The translations under genes and the position numbers were made by a program. Of a stretch of 64,000 nucleotides of DNA, positions 36,975 to 45,881 are shown one piece after another. The stretch is from Saprospiraceae bacterium. Lineage in GTDB: Bacteria > Bacteroidota > Bacteroidia > Chitinophagales > Saprospiraceae. The stretch covers positions 124,001 through 188,000 of the forward strand of contig JADJGA010000004.1 in NCBI GenBank assembly GCA_016708265.1, given 5' to 3'. The notes below the pieces were generated by a model that ran no database searches, was not told where the DNA came from, and worked only from the letters and a program-made list of their open reading frames with translations. Positions within the stretch are counted from its first letter, which is position 1, and every line of letters begins with the position of its first letter.

Positions 36975-37358
36975 AAATTTAAAATGAAAAATGAAAAATG
37001 AAAAATTTGTATATACTCAGGTTTATAAATGAGTCTTTAATATTACCGGCATGGGATGAAATATGGAGATTACTTATAGGACAAATTTTTAGTAAATTCC
37101 GTACTGAGCGATCGGGACTCATTTGTATCCGGATCGGAAACAAAATTAAATTTTCTGCGCAAATCTGCGTGACGATTGAAATACTTTATAGTGCTTTCTT
37201 CTGCGCAAACCTGCGGGAAATAAAAGAGCAAACCTTTTTTATCACGCAGATCTAAAACGCAGATGAACGCAGATATTTTAGATATGAGTATGTACACAAA
37301 TTTCAACAGAACCTGAGTAGTTACACAAAATTTTATATTAACAATTTACAATTATACA
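36975..37358. repeat. 384-bp gap with AAAAATG and CGCAGAT-type short repeats
   Basis: At 36981-37008 there are three copies of an aaaaatg unit. At 37154-37172 and 37200-37218 a 19-base unit, tctgcgcaaatctgcgtga, recurs with about three changes. At 37242-37280 the motif cgcagat appears three times in the opposite orientation to the first copies. These look like dispersed intergenic repeats. An 85-codon open frame across them has repeat-derived, non-protein-like composition and is not annotated. Confidence 0.55.
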
Positions 37359-37820
37359 ATGGAAATAGAAAGAAAATTTTTAGTGAAAGGAGATTTTAAG
37401 TCTTCGGTTTCAAAAAGTGAAAGGATAGTTCAGGGATATCTTTCATCTGTTCCGGAGAGAGCAGTAAGAGTGAGGATAAAGGGAGAAAAAGGATTTATCA
37501 CGATAAAGGGAATTGGAAATGATTCAGGTACCAGCAGATTTGAGTGGGAGAAGGAAATCTCTGTTGAAGATGTAACAAATCTTTTAAAAATCTGTGAACC
37601 CGGAGTAATAGACAAAACACGCTATCAGGTGAAAGCAGGAGCTCACACGTATGAAATAGATGAATTCTATGGAGAAAACCAGGGTCTTACTGTTGCTGAG
37701 GTTGAACTGAATTCTGAGGATGAAGAATTTCAAAAACCTGAATGGTTGGGGGAAGAAGTAACCGGTGATGTGAAATATTACAATGCAATGCTGATGAAAC
37801 ATCCATTTACAAAATGGTAA
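37359..37820 (+). CDS. CYTH-domain protein (triphosphatase/class IV cyclase superfamily)
   Basis: This 153-residue protein has a full CYTH domain: MEIERKFLV (the ExExK metal-binding start), QGYLSS, RAVRVRIKGEKGFITIKG (RxR and K basic strands), RFEWEKEI, KTRYQV, YEIDEFYGENQGLTVAEVEL (paired Glu/Asp), ending WLGEEVTGDVKYYNAML. These residues line a tunnel that binds triphosphates. Standalone bacterial members of this length usually hydrolyse inorganic tripolyphosphate or similar compounds rather than make cAMP. It is 36 bases upstream of the DASS permease gene, probably in one transcript. Confidence 0.93.
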   Translation: MEIERKFLVKGDFKSSVSKSERIVQGYLSSVPERAVRVRIKGEKGFITIKGIGNDSGTSRFEWEKEISVEDVTNLLKICEPGVIDKTRYQVKAGAHTYEIDEFYGENQGLTVAEVELNSEDEEFQKPEWLGEEVTGDVKYYNAMLMKHPFTKW

Positions 37821-37856
37821 TAAAACCACAATGTCAGATCATTAAACGATAAAAAT

Positions 37857-39461
37857 ATGGAAGGACAATCGGATAAACACAGGGATATTCTGAACATGGA
37901 TAATTACCGTGTTGAAAAATTGCCAATAATAGAAAAATCAGGGTTTGAGAAAATGATGATGAAGGTGGGAATACCTTTATCGATACTATCATTCATAGTT
38001 ATTTATCTCCTGGTCGATCTGCCTTTCCTCAATAATATAGATTTAACTGGTCTTGATAAGGAAGCATTAAAGCGATTAGATGAACTAGGAACTGAAGCAT
38101 TTATACGGACCAATTATGCTATGCTCGCAATTTTCATAGCAGCAATAGTACTCTGGATTACTGAAGCTGTTCCGAACTATCTGACATCGCTCATCCTTAT
38201 TCTAGCAATGGTTCTGACAAATATCACAACTGATAAGGTTGCCTATGCTCAGTTGGGACACCCTGTTATGTGGCTGAATATTCTATCATTTATCCTTGCA
38301 AGCATGCTGGTCAAGACACAGGTTGCCAGAAGATTTGCACTTTGGTTTGTAATTAGGTTCGGTAAAAATTCAGCTTGGGTTATTTTTAGTTTTATTATAA
38401 TCAATGTAGTTCTTTCAGCATTTATATCTGCCACAACAGCTAAAGCAACTATACTTTTACCTATATTCATGGTCATTGCTGCGATATACGGAGCGAGGGG
38501 AGGAAACGAAAGAAACAATTTCGGAAGGAATCTTGTATTGCAGAACCTGTTTCAGATAAATATAGGAGCAAGTGCCTTTATAACCGGTTCAGGTGCAAAT
38601 CTGCTTGCAGGTTCGCTGATAGCAGGAGCTATGGGCTGGGAATTATTCAGTTACCAGGATTGGTTTGTTGCAGCTTTTCCATTAGCTATGATACTTATAT
38701 TGATAGCCTGGTTTGTAGGTTCAAAACTTATTTTCCCATTAAAAAAAGAAGAAAGAGTACCTCAGATAGTGGGTGGAATGGAATTTCTCAGAACAGAACT
38801 AGGGAAAATGGGTAAAATGCAATTTGTCGAGTACAAGGCCATAGCCATTTTTGTCATTGTACTTGGATTGTGGGCTACTGATAAGCAACACGGTATAGAT
38901 CAGACAGCAGTAGCTTTTATGGGTGCAGTAGTGGCATTGTTGCCCGGTATTGGTATCGTCAAATGGAATGATGTCGATATTCCCTGGCATCTTATGCTTT
39001 TTTCAGCAGGTGCTTACACCCTTGGTGCCGGACTTGATGCTACAGGACTACCAAAAACAATAGTAGATGCAAGTTTTAGTGGACTTGGAGTTAGTGAGCA
39101 GACTCCTTTTTGGGTTTTGTACCTGTTCATGACAGCGATGATGATTTTCAGTGCTCTGCTTTTTCAGTCTAAAACCATGAGGGCTTTGATATTTATCCCA
39201 ATTTCTATAGGAATCGCTCAAAAATTCGGATATCCGGTGCTTAGTCTTTCATTCCCGGTAGCCCTGCTTATCGAGCATGTATATGTGATGCCTTACAACA
39301 GCAAGCCAGCTGCTTTACTGTACACAACAAATCAATACAGCTATATAGATACGATAAAATACGGTATGACGATGATGGTAATATCCTGGCTTTTTATAAT
39401 TTTATGGGGGCAAACTATCTTAAAATTTCTGGGTTATGTACCCAATGGCGTTTTCTACTGA
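37857..39461 (+). CDS. SLC13/DASS-family sodium-coupled anion transporter
   Basis: This 534-residue inner-membrane permease has about 12 spans. Family signs are ITEAVPNYLTSLILILAMVL (scaffold/hairpin start), NVVLSAFISATTAKATILLP (the SNT-type first ligand motif region), INIGASAFITGSGANLLAG and VMPYNSKPAALLY (second motif region). DASS proteins import di- and tricarboxylates or sulfate; relatives with an SPX domain carry phosphate. A 75-residue polar N-terminal region including DKEALKRLDELGTEAF precedes the conserved part. It lies between the CYTH gene and the PHP-like membrane protein. Confidence 0.9.
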   Translation: MEGQSDKHRDILNMDNYRVEKLPIIEKSGFEKMMMKVGIPLSILSFIVIYLLVDLPFLNNIDLTGLDKEALKRLDELGTEAFIRTNYAMLAIFIAAIVLWITEAVPNYLTSLILILAMVLTNITTDKVAYAQLGHPVMWLNILSFILASMLVKTQVARRFALWFVIRFGKNSAWVIFSFIIINVVLSAFISATTAKATILLPIFMVIAAIYGARGGNERNNFGRNLVLQNLFQINIGASAFITGSGANLLAGSLIAGAMGWELFSYQDWFVAAFPLAMILILIAWFVGSKLIFPLKKEERVPQIVGGMEFLRTELGKMGKMQFVEYKAIAIFVIVLGLWATDKQHGIDQTAVAFMGAVVALLPGIGIVKWNDVDIPWHLMLFSAGAYTLGAGLDATGLPKTIVDASFSGLGVSEQTPFWVLYLFMTAMMIFSALLFQSKTMRALIFIPISIGIAQKFGYPVLSLSFPVALLIEHVYVMPYNSKPAALLYTTNQYSYIDTIKYGMTMMVISWLFIILWGQTILKFLGYVPNGVFY

Positions 39462-39518
39462 AAAAGGACAAAGCTATAATTTTTAATATCTTAAAGAACA
39501 ATTTACTATATAAAGATA

Positions 39519-42290
39519 ATGCTGATCAGGATCTATAACAATATCATCAATTTGCTCAGTTTTGCTGAAAACCTGAGGAAGATGCGAAAAAAGATAAATA
39601 CCAGCATCGATCAGCCATACATTATTTCTGATTTGCCTGATTCACATCCAAGAGGATTCCTAAAAGAATTTAAAAAAAGAAGGACTACGATTGTAGAATC
39701 ATATCTCAGGATCACAAAAACTCTTGAATCTTCAAGTTATGATCAGAGGATTAAAGCTCTGAAACTATTGGCAGAGAATATTATTTACTCCAGGTCCCTG
39801 AAAATGCCTCTGAATGCAGCGAGAGTGCAGTTGGCAATAATGAAGGAAGTTGTTAAAAACAGGGACAACAAGAGAGTTCAAATGGAGCTGATGAGAGATT
39901 TTACAGTTACTTCTTTCGGCCATCCAAGGTCAATAAGAAAATACCTTAATAAATTCAGTATCATTGAAGTTCCTGAGACAGGTGAAGAGCTCAGGGATTT
40001 GAAGATGGGATGGGATTTTCATGTACACGATACAACTTCCTACGGGCTAAAATCGCCTTCACAACTGATAATTGATGCTTTCATAAAGGGAATTTCAGAA
40101 CTGACAGTCGCTTATAATACCCTTGATAACTTAGAACCTGTGAAGGAAGTCCTTGAAGCCGGTAAAATATTGGGTATCAAGGTAAACATTGCTATTGAAT
40201 TCAGTGCTATAACCAATGGCAAGAGATTTCATTATATGTACATTCTCCCTAATTTTTCGAGTAAAAAGGAAAAATTAAAAAAATTCCTGAAACACCAAAC
40301 GGAAGATTTCAGGGAATTCCTGCAGGAGCTGGAAGAAAATGAGAAAAAAAGAATTAAGAATATCAAAAGCCTGATTTTCAATTTCAATGAATATTATTTG
40401 CCATTTATTAATGAGGGATATTCACCAGGATCAATATATTATCTGGAGCCAATGTCGCTTAAAAACCATGAAAGATCATCGGATCAGAATATTTTTTCAA
40501 GAAGACAACTTGGAGAGTATCTTTACCCAAGGCTAAAAAAGGTATATGAGAAAAGAGCGCTGCAAATAACAGCCCTGATGCAGAGAGCTAAAAAGAATTC
40601 ATCTTTTTACACACATGATGAACTGCAGGATATTAAATCAAAGTATCGTACCATAAGATCAGAATATAAGAATCTCGACCCTGAAAAGATCAGAATTGAA
40701 TATTTCCTTGAAGATGAATCGATAATAGCAGAATCAGCTGTAAGCAATATAAATGAAATATCAGAACAGGCAAAAAAATCAGGTGGCAGGATCAAACTTA
40801 TTAAACCTCTGGAACACGGAGTTCAGGATGCTGTAGACCTGATACTTGAAAATCACCGGATGATTGACATAACTGAGATCTACAATATGTACGATACCAT
40901 AGTGGTTGATGAAAGTGATTTTGTATTGTACACAAGGTTTATAAAACTATTAAATGAGGGACATAAAGATAAACTGACCGTTTTTTTTCGTGAGAACAAT
41001 TTAAAATTCAGTGATAAAAAACTGAACCGGGCATTAGAAAACTTCACGGAGAGGAAAATTCTTCCTTCTGTAGGCAGCGATGCTGCAGGAAGGTCAACTC
41101 TCACCCCGGGCATGGGTTTTATTCTCAAGAGCAGGCTAGCAAAACATCAGAGAAATAAATTTGAACATGATCATCATTCACTGCCTGATGAAGTTTCAGC
41201 ACTGATGTTTAAAATGGCTAAAATACCAAAAACCACTCTCAAAGGAAAAGACAAAGCGAAGATAATCTGTATGGGCAGGCAGGTTGGTGGTCAGGTCAAT
41301 ATGCTTGGAGATGAAAACATAGAGCAGGCAATAAGCTTTAAAAATGCCCTGGAATATCTCAATCCTAAAATAAAAAACTTCCTGATGATAGCCATCGGAT
41401 TCCTGCCTGCGTATTTCATTCTTGGCTGGGAATTTGCTCTGCTGTGGTTCACTATAACAGGATCGAGGAATATTTTTGTGGACCTGGTATCCGGAAATGG
41501 AATTAATCCCAATGAATGGCATGAAAGCGATATAAACTGGACTAACCTTGCACAGTCACTGTTTTTTACAGGATTTTCAGTACCTATACTTGGATTCGTA
41601 AAGGAAAACTTCGACGTTATCTGGACAGGTGCACATGACGGAACTATCTATGAACTTTCGAAATTCTTTTTTATAAACATTGCCAACGGAACATACCTGG
41701 CTACACACAATTATTTCAGGGGATTTGACAAACAAACTGTAAGAGGCAATTTTTTCAGAAGTATGCTGGCATGGCCGCTATCTGCAGGATTTTCACCTAT
41801 AGGAAATGCCCTGATGATACCGAGTATAGTGCAGGCTAAATTCTGGTCAGACTTTGTAGCTTCGATCATTGAAGGAAGTTCCAAATACAAATTCATAATC
41901 AAGGTCAAGGATAAAATAATGTATAAACTGCTGCCTGAGACTATCTCTGAAGATGAACAAGTGGAAAAACTCTCACTTCTAGATATGATATATTTCATAA
42001 AAGAAAGCAACAGAACAAAGACATCATTAAAAAAATTACTTACTAACGAGCCAGGAATCATAAAAAGACTTCTAAACAGGCTGAGGAAAAAGAAAAAAAA
42101 GTATATTGTAACTGATTCTTACCATGAATTAAGACAAAGATTCGAAAATCCCCGATTGTTTGATCAGTTGATCGAATATATCATTCAACATTATAATAAC
42201 GAGCATAGTCTATACCTTATACGTCTTGTATCTGCCAATTTCGAAAAGACACGCAGATGGATATTCAGCCTTGGAGGTGACAAAACCTGA
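39519..42290 (+). CDS. large PHP-like domain protein with C-terminal membrane region, unknown
   Basis: This 923-residue protein was not recognised as a whole. Residues about 1-160 are helical and basic. At 164-172 GWDFHVHDT gives a DxHxH start like the PHP metal phosphoesterase fold. AIEFSA (226-230) and, after a long coiled insertion (about 245-420), GSDAAGRSTLTPGMGF (519-534) resemble later PHP motifs. From about 615 there are several hydrophobic segments (FLMIAIGFLPAYFILGWEFA, FFTGFSVPILGF, FFINIANGTYLATHN) and a long cytoplasmic-looking tail with basic RLLNRLRKKKKK. It could be a membrane-bound phosphoesterase. It is 57 bases after the DASS permease, probably in the same operon. Confidence 0.6.
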   Translation: MLIRIYNNIINLLSFAENLRKMRKKINTSIDQPYIISDLPDSHPRGFLKEFKKRRTTIVESYLRITKTLESSSYDQRIKALKLLAENIIYSRSLKMPLNAARVQLAIMKEVVKNRDNKRVQMELMRDFTVTSFGHPRSIRKYLNKFSIIEVPETGEELRDLKMGWDFHVHDTTSYGLKSPSQLIIDAFIKGISELTVAYNTLDNLEPVKEVLEAGKILGIKVNIAIEFSAITNGKRFHYMYILPNFSSKKEKLKKFLKHQTEDFREFLQELEENEKKRIKNIKSLIFNFNEYYLPFINEGYSPGSIYYLEPMSLKNHERSSDQNIFSRRQLGEYLYPRLKKVYEKRALQITALMQRAKKNSSFYTHDELQDIKSKYRTIRSEYKNLDPEKIRIEYFLEDESIIAESAVSNINEISEQAKKSGGRIKLIKPLEHGVQDAVDLILENHRMIDITEIYNMYDTIVVDESDFVLYTRFIKLLNEGHKDKLTVFFRENNLKFSDKKLNRALENFTERKILPSVGSDAAGRSTLTPGMGFILKSRLAKHQRNKFEHDHHSLPDEVSALMFKMAKIPKTTLKGKDKAKIICMGRQVGGQVNMLGDENIEQAISFKNALEYLNPKIKNFLMIAIGFLPAYFILGWEFALLWFTITGSRNIFVDLVSGNGINPNEWHESDINWTNLAQSLFFTGFSVPILGFVKENFDVIWTGAHDGTIYELSKFFFINIANGTYLATHNYFRGFDKQTVRGNFFRSMLAWPLSAGFSPIGNALMIPSIVQAKFWSDFVASIIEGSSKYKFIIKVKDKIMYKLLPETISEDEQVEKLSLLDMIYFIKESNRTKTSLKKLLTNEPGIIKRLLNRLRKKKKKYIVTDSYHELRQRFENPRLFDQLIEYIIQHYNNEHSLYLIRLVSANFEKTRRWIFSLGGDKT

Positions 42291-42561
42291 TACTACGGAT
42301 AAGGTACAGGTAGCCATGTTAATTATTAAAACATAGAGGCATGTAATTCCCTATTCCCATCCCCTGCCCTGCCCTAAAAATATGGGTAATTTAGTACATT
42401 TCCATGAACCTATAATTTTACATTATAATTTTACATTTTGCGGTTTTAAATTTCTTTAGGAAAAAGAGTTAACTCCCATTGTAAACATATCTACACTTAT
42501 ACAAGTACTTTTATGCAAAAATACTTTTTTACCTTATTCATTTCGGATATAGATTCATACC

Positions 42562-43626
42562 CTATTCGATATTTTCAGAAATCATAGCATTTAAATATGC
42601 TTCAGAGTAGTTAATATCAAATTCTACCCATAATGGTAAGTGGTCACTCATTTGAAATGTTTTCCATTCATTGAATTTTTTATCAAAAATTGATTCATCA
42701 GACTTCTTGTTATTTGCTGTCATTATACGTGAGAAATCTTCATAATACAAATCCTTTTCAGATTCCTTAAATACAGTTTCATAAAAATCAAATACCCCTG
42801 CTTTCCCTGTAAATTTAACTTTATTCTTTCCTTCTCTATAGACGCTGATCATAAAATTTTTTTTGAGGTTACTCCTGTCCTCTCACAAGAGCTTCCGGTA
42901 TTTTAAATCCACCTTTCAACAAGGCTTCCATAGTCCTGTCCTGATAATCAAGTATATTAAAGTCCCCCAGTAGGATAAAGTTCTCATCGTCTTTTTGAGA
43001 ACGTTTCTTGAAGAACATTGACAGATTTTCAATCTCATTGATTCTTTGTTCCAATTTTTCTCCATTATCTTCTCCATAATAAACATGAACGGTACACAAA
43101 CTAAATTTAAACCATCCAGCCTGGAAAGAAACCAAATAGGGTGTTCTTGAAAATTGAGGTACTGGTTTCTCTTTTGTATCTGGAAGGACAATTTCACCGG
43201 CAATATTACGAAATGAAATTTTCTTCTGATCAAAGACAAATGCCATCCTCTCTCCGTTTCCACCTTTTCCTTCTGTAACATCTGTAAGAAAATACTGATA
43301 GTCAGGACCAAGTATGTGCATAACTTTTTTTAGAGCTGAAATATTCTGATTGATCTCCTGCAATGCGATCAAGTCAAATGAAGATATTACTTCTGCAAGG
43401 TAGTATAATGACTCACTTGTGGCCCAATTTCTTCCTGTTGGAATCAAATTCCCTGATGTTAAATGTTGCAAGGAGCAATTTGTCTTCCCTCGTTTTTGAA
43501 GGAATTGATTGTCTCAATAACTTTTGCAATTCAAGTAATTTGGATGCTATTTGAGATAATTTTGCTTTAGGGTTCTGATAATTTCCACTATTAAGAACTT
43601 TACTTTAGATCAGGATAGAATGGCAT
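42562..43626 (-). pseudogene. endonuclease/exonuclease/phosphatase-family gene with multiple frameshifts
   Basis: This is a DNase I-like fold gene broken in several places. Reading from ATG 43626: MPFYPDLK, shift near 43608, then LLRQSIPSKTREDKLLLATF and NIREFDSN. After a shift near 43430 (one extra A) it continues NWATSESLYYLAEVISSFDL, IALQEIN, LLGDFNILDYQDRTMEAL and EALVRGQ. After further shifts near 42855-42875 it ends SVYREGKNKVKFTGKAGVFD, FQMSDHLPLWVEF. Catalytic motifs (QEIN, GDFN, SDH) are all kept. At least three or four indels, some in A runs, could be sequence errors or real decay. No signal peptide is seen, unlike the paralogue at 16111-17154. Confidence 0.7.
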
Positions 43627-43929
43627 AATTAAATTTTTAAATAATTATCAAAAAAAATCCAAAAACGACATAAAAACAACTGCATCTTAATGTTCTGAGC
43701 TCAGTATTTCAATTATCAAATATATGAATAAAAACCAGATTTCCTGATTGAATATCCGAATTTATTAAAAAATTGATATGAAGGAATTATTTTACTAACT
43801 TGTTAAAAAGCATTAGATGACAAGAATCACGATAGGTATCAGGCTCAGAAAATGGTGCAAAGCAACATTATGCAAACTAATTTTTCTGAAAATCATAAGT
43901 TAATTGCGAAAATACAGATGTATTCCTCT
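43627..43929. other. 303-bp AT-rich gap, nothing recognised
   Basis: This lies between the broken endonuclease gene (start 43626) and the end of the membrane protein gene at 43930, both on the minus strand. Only very short open frames are present (for example 28 codons from about 43816), without coding character. No hairpin terminator was found. Confidence 0.35.
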
Positions 43930-44801
43930 TTAAAAAAGTATCCTACCCCCTGTCTTTATTGCTTCCTTAGGGTGAATTCCCTTATCCACTTTATCATAAT
44001 CGAGTGTCGAGCCTCCCATGCTATGTGGAATCAAATATGCCAATAACATAACTACAGTAGCTATACAAATAATTATCCTGTTTCTTTTAATTAATTCAGG
44101 ATTGTTCCATCTGGCAAAAATCAATACCACGAACCATGCAAGCCACATGACCAAAACCTTATTATCAGTATAGTCATTTCCAAATGGCCATCCTGTCCAA
44201 TAGGCTCCAAAAGCATATTTTTGAACTATTGGGCCTAGCATCAATCCACCTATTGTGATCAAAATAAAAGTAACATATGTCCATCTTTTCATTTGCGTAA
44301 TATCAAAAACAGCACTTAACCCTGTTAAAATACCAAATAAAACCCCAAAAAACATAAAAAATATATGAGGTATCAATACCCACGAAGGTACAGGATCCTT
44401 ATACCTCAATATGATCTCTTCATCAACCTTTTCCGGGATTCTGAATGCCTTGTCATTTGCATTTATGGTGATATGATAAGTCATTTTTCCGGCTGCGGGT
44501 TGAATAGGCAAATATGCATAATATCTTCCACTTTGCAATTTGAACGGAACTGATGTAATGGAATCTTTTGTTCCAAGCCTTTTAAAATGCAAGGTAGCAT
44601 CAAATTTCGGAATATTCGGCACGGGCAGTTCTATCGATGCCGCACTGGTAGTTTCCTGCGATCTTAAAAGGGAGTATTTATATTCCTGAATATCGAAATA
44701 AAATTTCCCCCTGTAGGGATTTGTGGGTCCTGTAATTCGCTGATAGAAAACAGATCCGAACATGAGTAAAATGGCAAAAAACCAAAGTAAATATTTTTCA
44801 T
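43930..44801 (-). CDS. conserved Bacteroidota membrane protein (one frameshift near the start)
   Basis: This protein of about 290 residues has an N-terminal membrane anchor, a beta-rich periplasmic domain (QRITGPTNPYRGKFYFDIQE, PAAGKMTYHITINAND) and about four C-terminal spans with GLMLGPIVQKYAFGAYWTGW and FGNDYTDNKVL. The GPTxPxRGK start is, from memory, typical of an unnamed Bacteroidota family; function unknown. The long frame begins inside the first helix. The expected start, MKxYLLWFFAILLMFGSV, is recovered from ATG 44801 if one A is missing from the A run at 44794-44798 (T run on the plus strand). The promoter at 44825-44855 sits correctly for ATG 44801. Confidence 0.7.
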
Positions 44802-44824
44802 AAGATCGATTTAGTTTTGATCAG

Positions 44825-44855
44825 CAAAATTACATTTTTTTTTGATTTTATTCAA
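44825..44855 (-). promoter_or_regulatory. putative promoter of the membrane protein gene
   Basis: On the minus strand, TTG (complement of 44853-44855), 20 bases, then TAATTTTG (complement of 44825-44832). It ends 24 bases before the ATG at 44801 and supports that start. Confidence 0.5.
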
Positions 44856-44902
44856 TTATAAAAATTAATTAAAATCATAAGTGAAAACAATAATGATTTG
44901 AC

Positions 44903-44910
44903 TAATTTTG
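44903..44910 (+). promoter_or_regulatory. putative -7 element before ribA
   Basis: TAATTTTG lies 14 bases before ATG 44925, which would give a very short leader. It overlaps the alternative TTG start at 44898, arguing against that start. No TTG box at proper spacing was seen. Confidence 0.35.
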
Positions 44911-44924
44911 CAAAAAATATTGAA

Positions 44925-45503
44925 ATGCATAGAATTGCGGAGGCCTGGATACCAACAGAAAAAGCAAAATTTAAAATGATCACTTATTCGCATGAATCAG
45001 ATGACAGAATGCCTAATATCGCTTTTATTCACGAGAATGCCGATGTTACCAAGCCGGTTTATGTGAGAATTCACTCAGAATGTCTTACAGGTGACTTATT
45101 TGGCTCACTAAGATGTGACTGCGGACCACAGCTTGAAAAATCAAAGGAGATAATCGCAAAAAAAGAAGGTATAATTATTTATCTAAGGCAGGAAGGAAGA
45201 GGTATTGGCCTGATAAAAAAACTCGAAGCATATAATCTCCAGGATCAGGGAATCGATACTGTTGATGCTAACCTCATACTTGGTTTCCATAGTGATGAAA
45301 GAGATTATTCGGATGCACTTGATATATTGAAGGACCTCATGGTTAAAGAGATAATTCTCCTGACAAACAATCCTGATAAGATGGATGCGTTTGACGGATC
45401 CGGAATAAATATTTTAAGAAGAGAGTCTCTTATAATTAAATCCACCAACGAAAATGAAAAATACCTTCAGGCTAAAAAGGACAGGATGGGTCACATGATA
45501 TGA
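44925..45503 (+). CDS. ribA: GTP cyclohydrolase II
   Basis: This 192-residue enzyme converts GTP to the first intermediate of riboflavin synthesis. Key motifs are RIHSECLTGDLFGSLRCDCG (zinc Cys residues and catalytic region) and YLRQEGRGIGLIKKLEAY. It is a stand-alone RibA, without the fused RibB domain found in many bacteria. Start ATG 44925 gives the normal MHRIAEAWIPTEKAKF. It opens a tight plus-strand group with MmcQ, YigZ and coaE genes, with gaps of about 10 bases or overlaps. Confidence 0.95.
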   Translation: MHRIAEAWIPTEKAKFKMITYSHESDDRMPNIAFIHENADVTKPVYVRIHSECLTGDLFGSLRCDCGPQLEKSKEIIAKKEGIIIYLRQEGRGIGLIKKLEAYNLQDQGIDTVDANLILGFHSDERDYSDALDILKDLMVKEIILLTNNPDKMDAFDGSGINILRRESLIIKSTNENEKYLQAKKDRMGHMI

Positions 45504-45515
45504 ACTGAAATAATT

Positions 45516-45872
45516 ATGAATATAGAACAATTAAGGGAATATTGTATTAATAAACTACACGTTGAAGAATCCTTCCCATTCGGCGAAGATACACTTGTAT
45601 TTAAAGTCTTAGGAAAGATATTTGCACTGATTTCGCTTGATGAACCCGAGACTCCACGAGTAAATCTCAAAGGATTGCCTGAAAAGAATACCGAACTCAG
45701 GGAACGGTATGAGGGAGTTATACCAGGTTACCACATGAATAAAGCACACTGGAATACTGTTTTGCTGGAAAGCGATGTTAATGATAAGCTGCTAAGACAA
45801 ATGACTGATGAATCCTATTCCCTTATAGTATCCGGCTTGCCGAAAAAGATAAGAGATTCCGCAGGGCTTTAA
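45516..45872 (+). CDS. MmcQ/YjbR-family protein
   Basis: This 118-residue protein is of the MmcQ/YjbR (CyaY-like fold) family: LREYCINKLHVEESFPFGED, LVFKVLGKIFALISLDE, PRVNLKGLPEKNTELRERY and PGYHMNKAHWNTVLL with the conserved HMNKxHW core, ending SYSLIVSGLPKKIR. Members bind DNA in some cases but have no settled function. Length is usual for the family. It lies 12 bases after ribA. Confidence 0.93.
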   Translation: MNIEQLREYCINKLHVEESFPFGEDTLVFKVLGKIFALISLDEPETPRVNLKGLPEKNTELRERYEGVIPGYHMNKAHWNTVLLESDVNDKLLRQMTDESYSLIVSGLPKKIRDSAGL

Positions 45873-45881
45873 TTTCTAATT

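Noticed and set aside
36981..37008. CRISPR-like or regulatory tandem repeat
   Set aside because: The repeat is a 7-base aaaaatg unit without spacers; simple slippage explains it.
36998..37255. Open frame of 85 codons on the plus strand
   Set aside because: It runs through the CGCAGAT-type repeats and its composition is that of translated repeats; no domain or start signal.
44898..44924. TTG start for ribA giving 9 extra residues
   Set aside because: It overlaps a TAATTTTG box and the extra residues do not match the usual RibA N-terminus; ATG 44925 is preferred.
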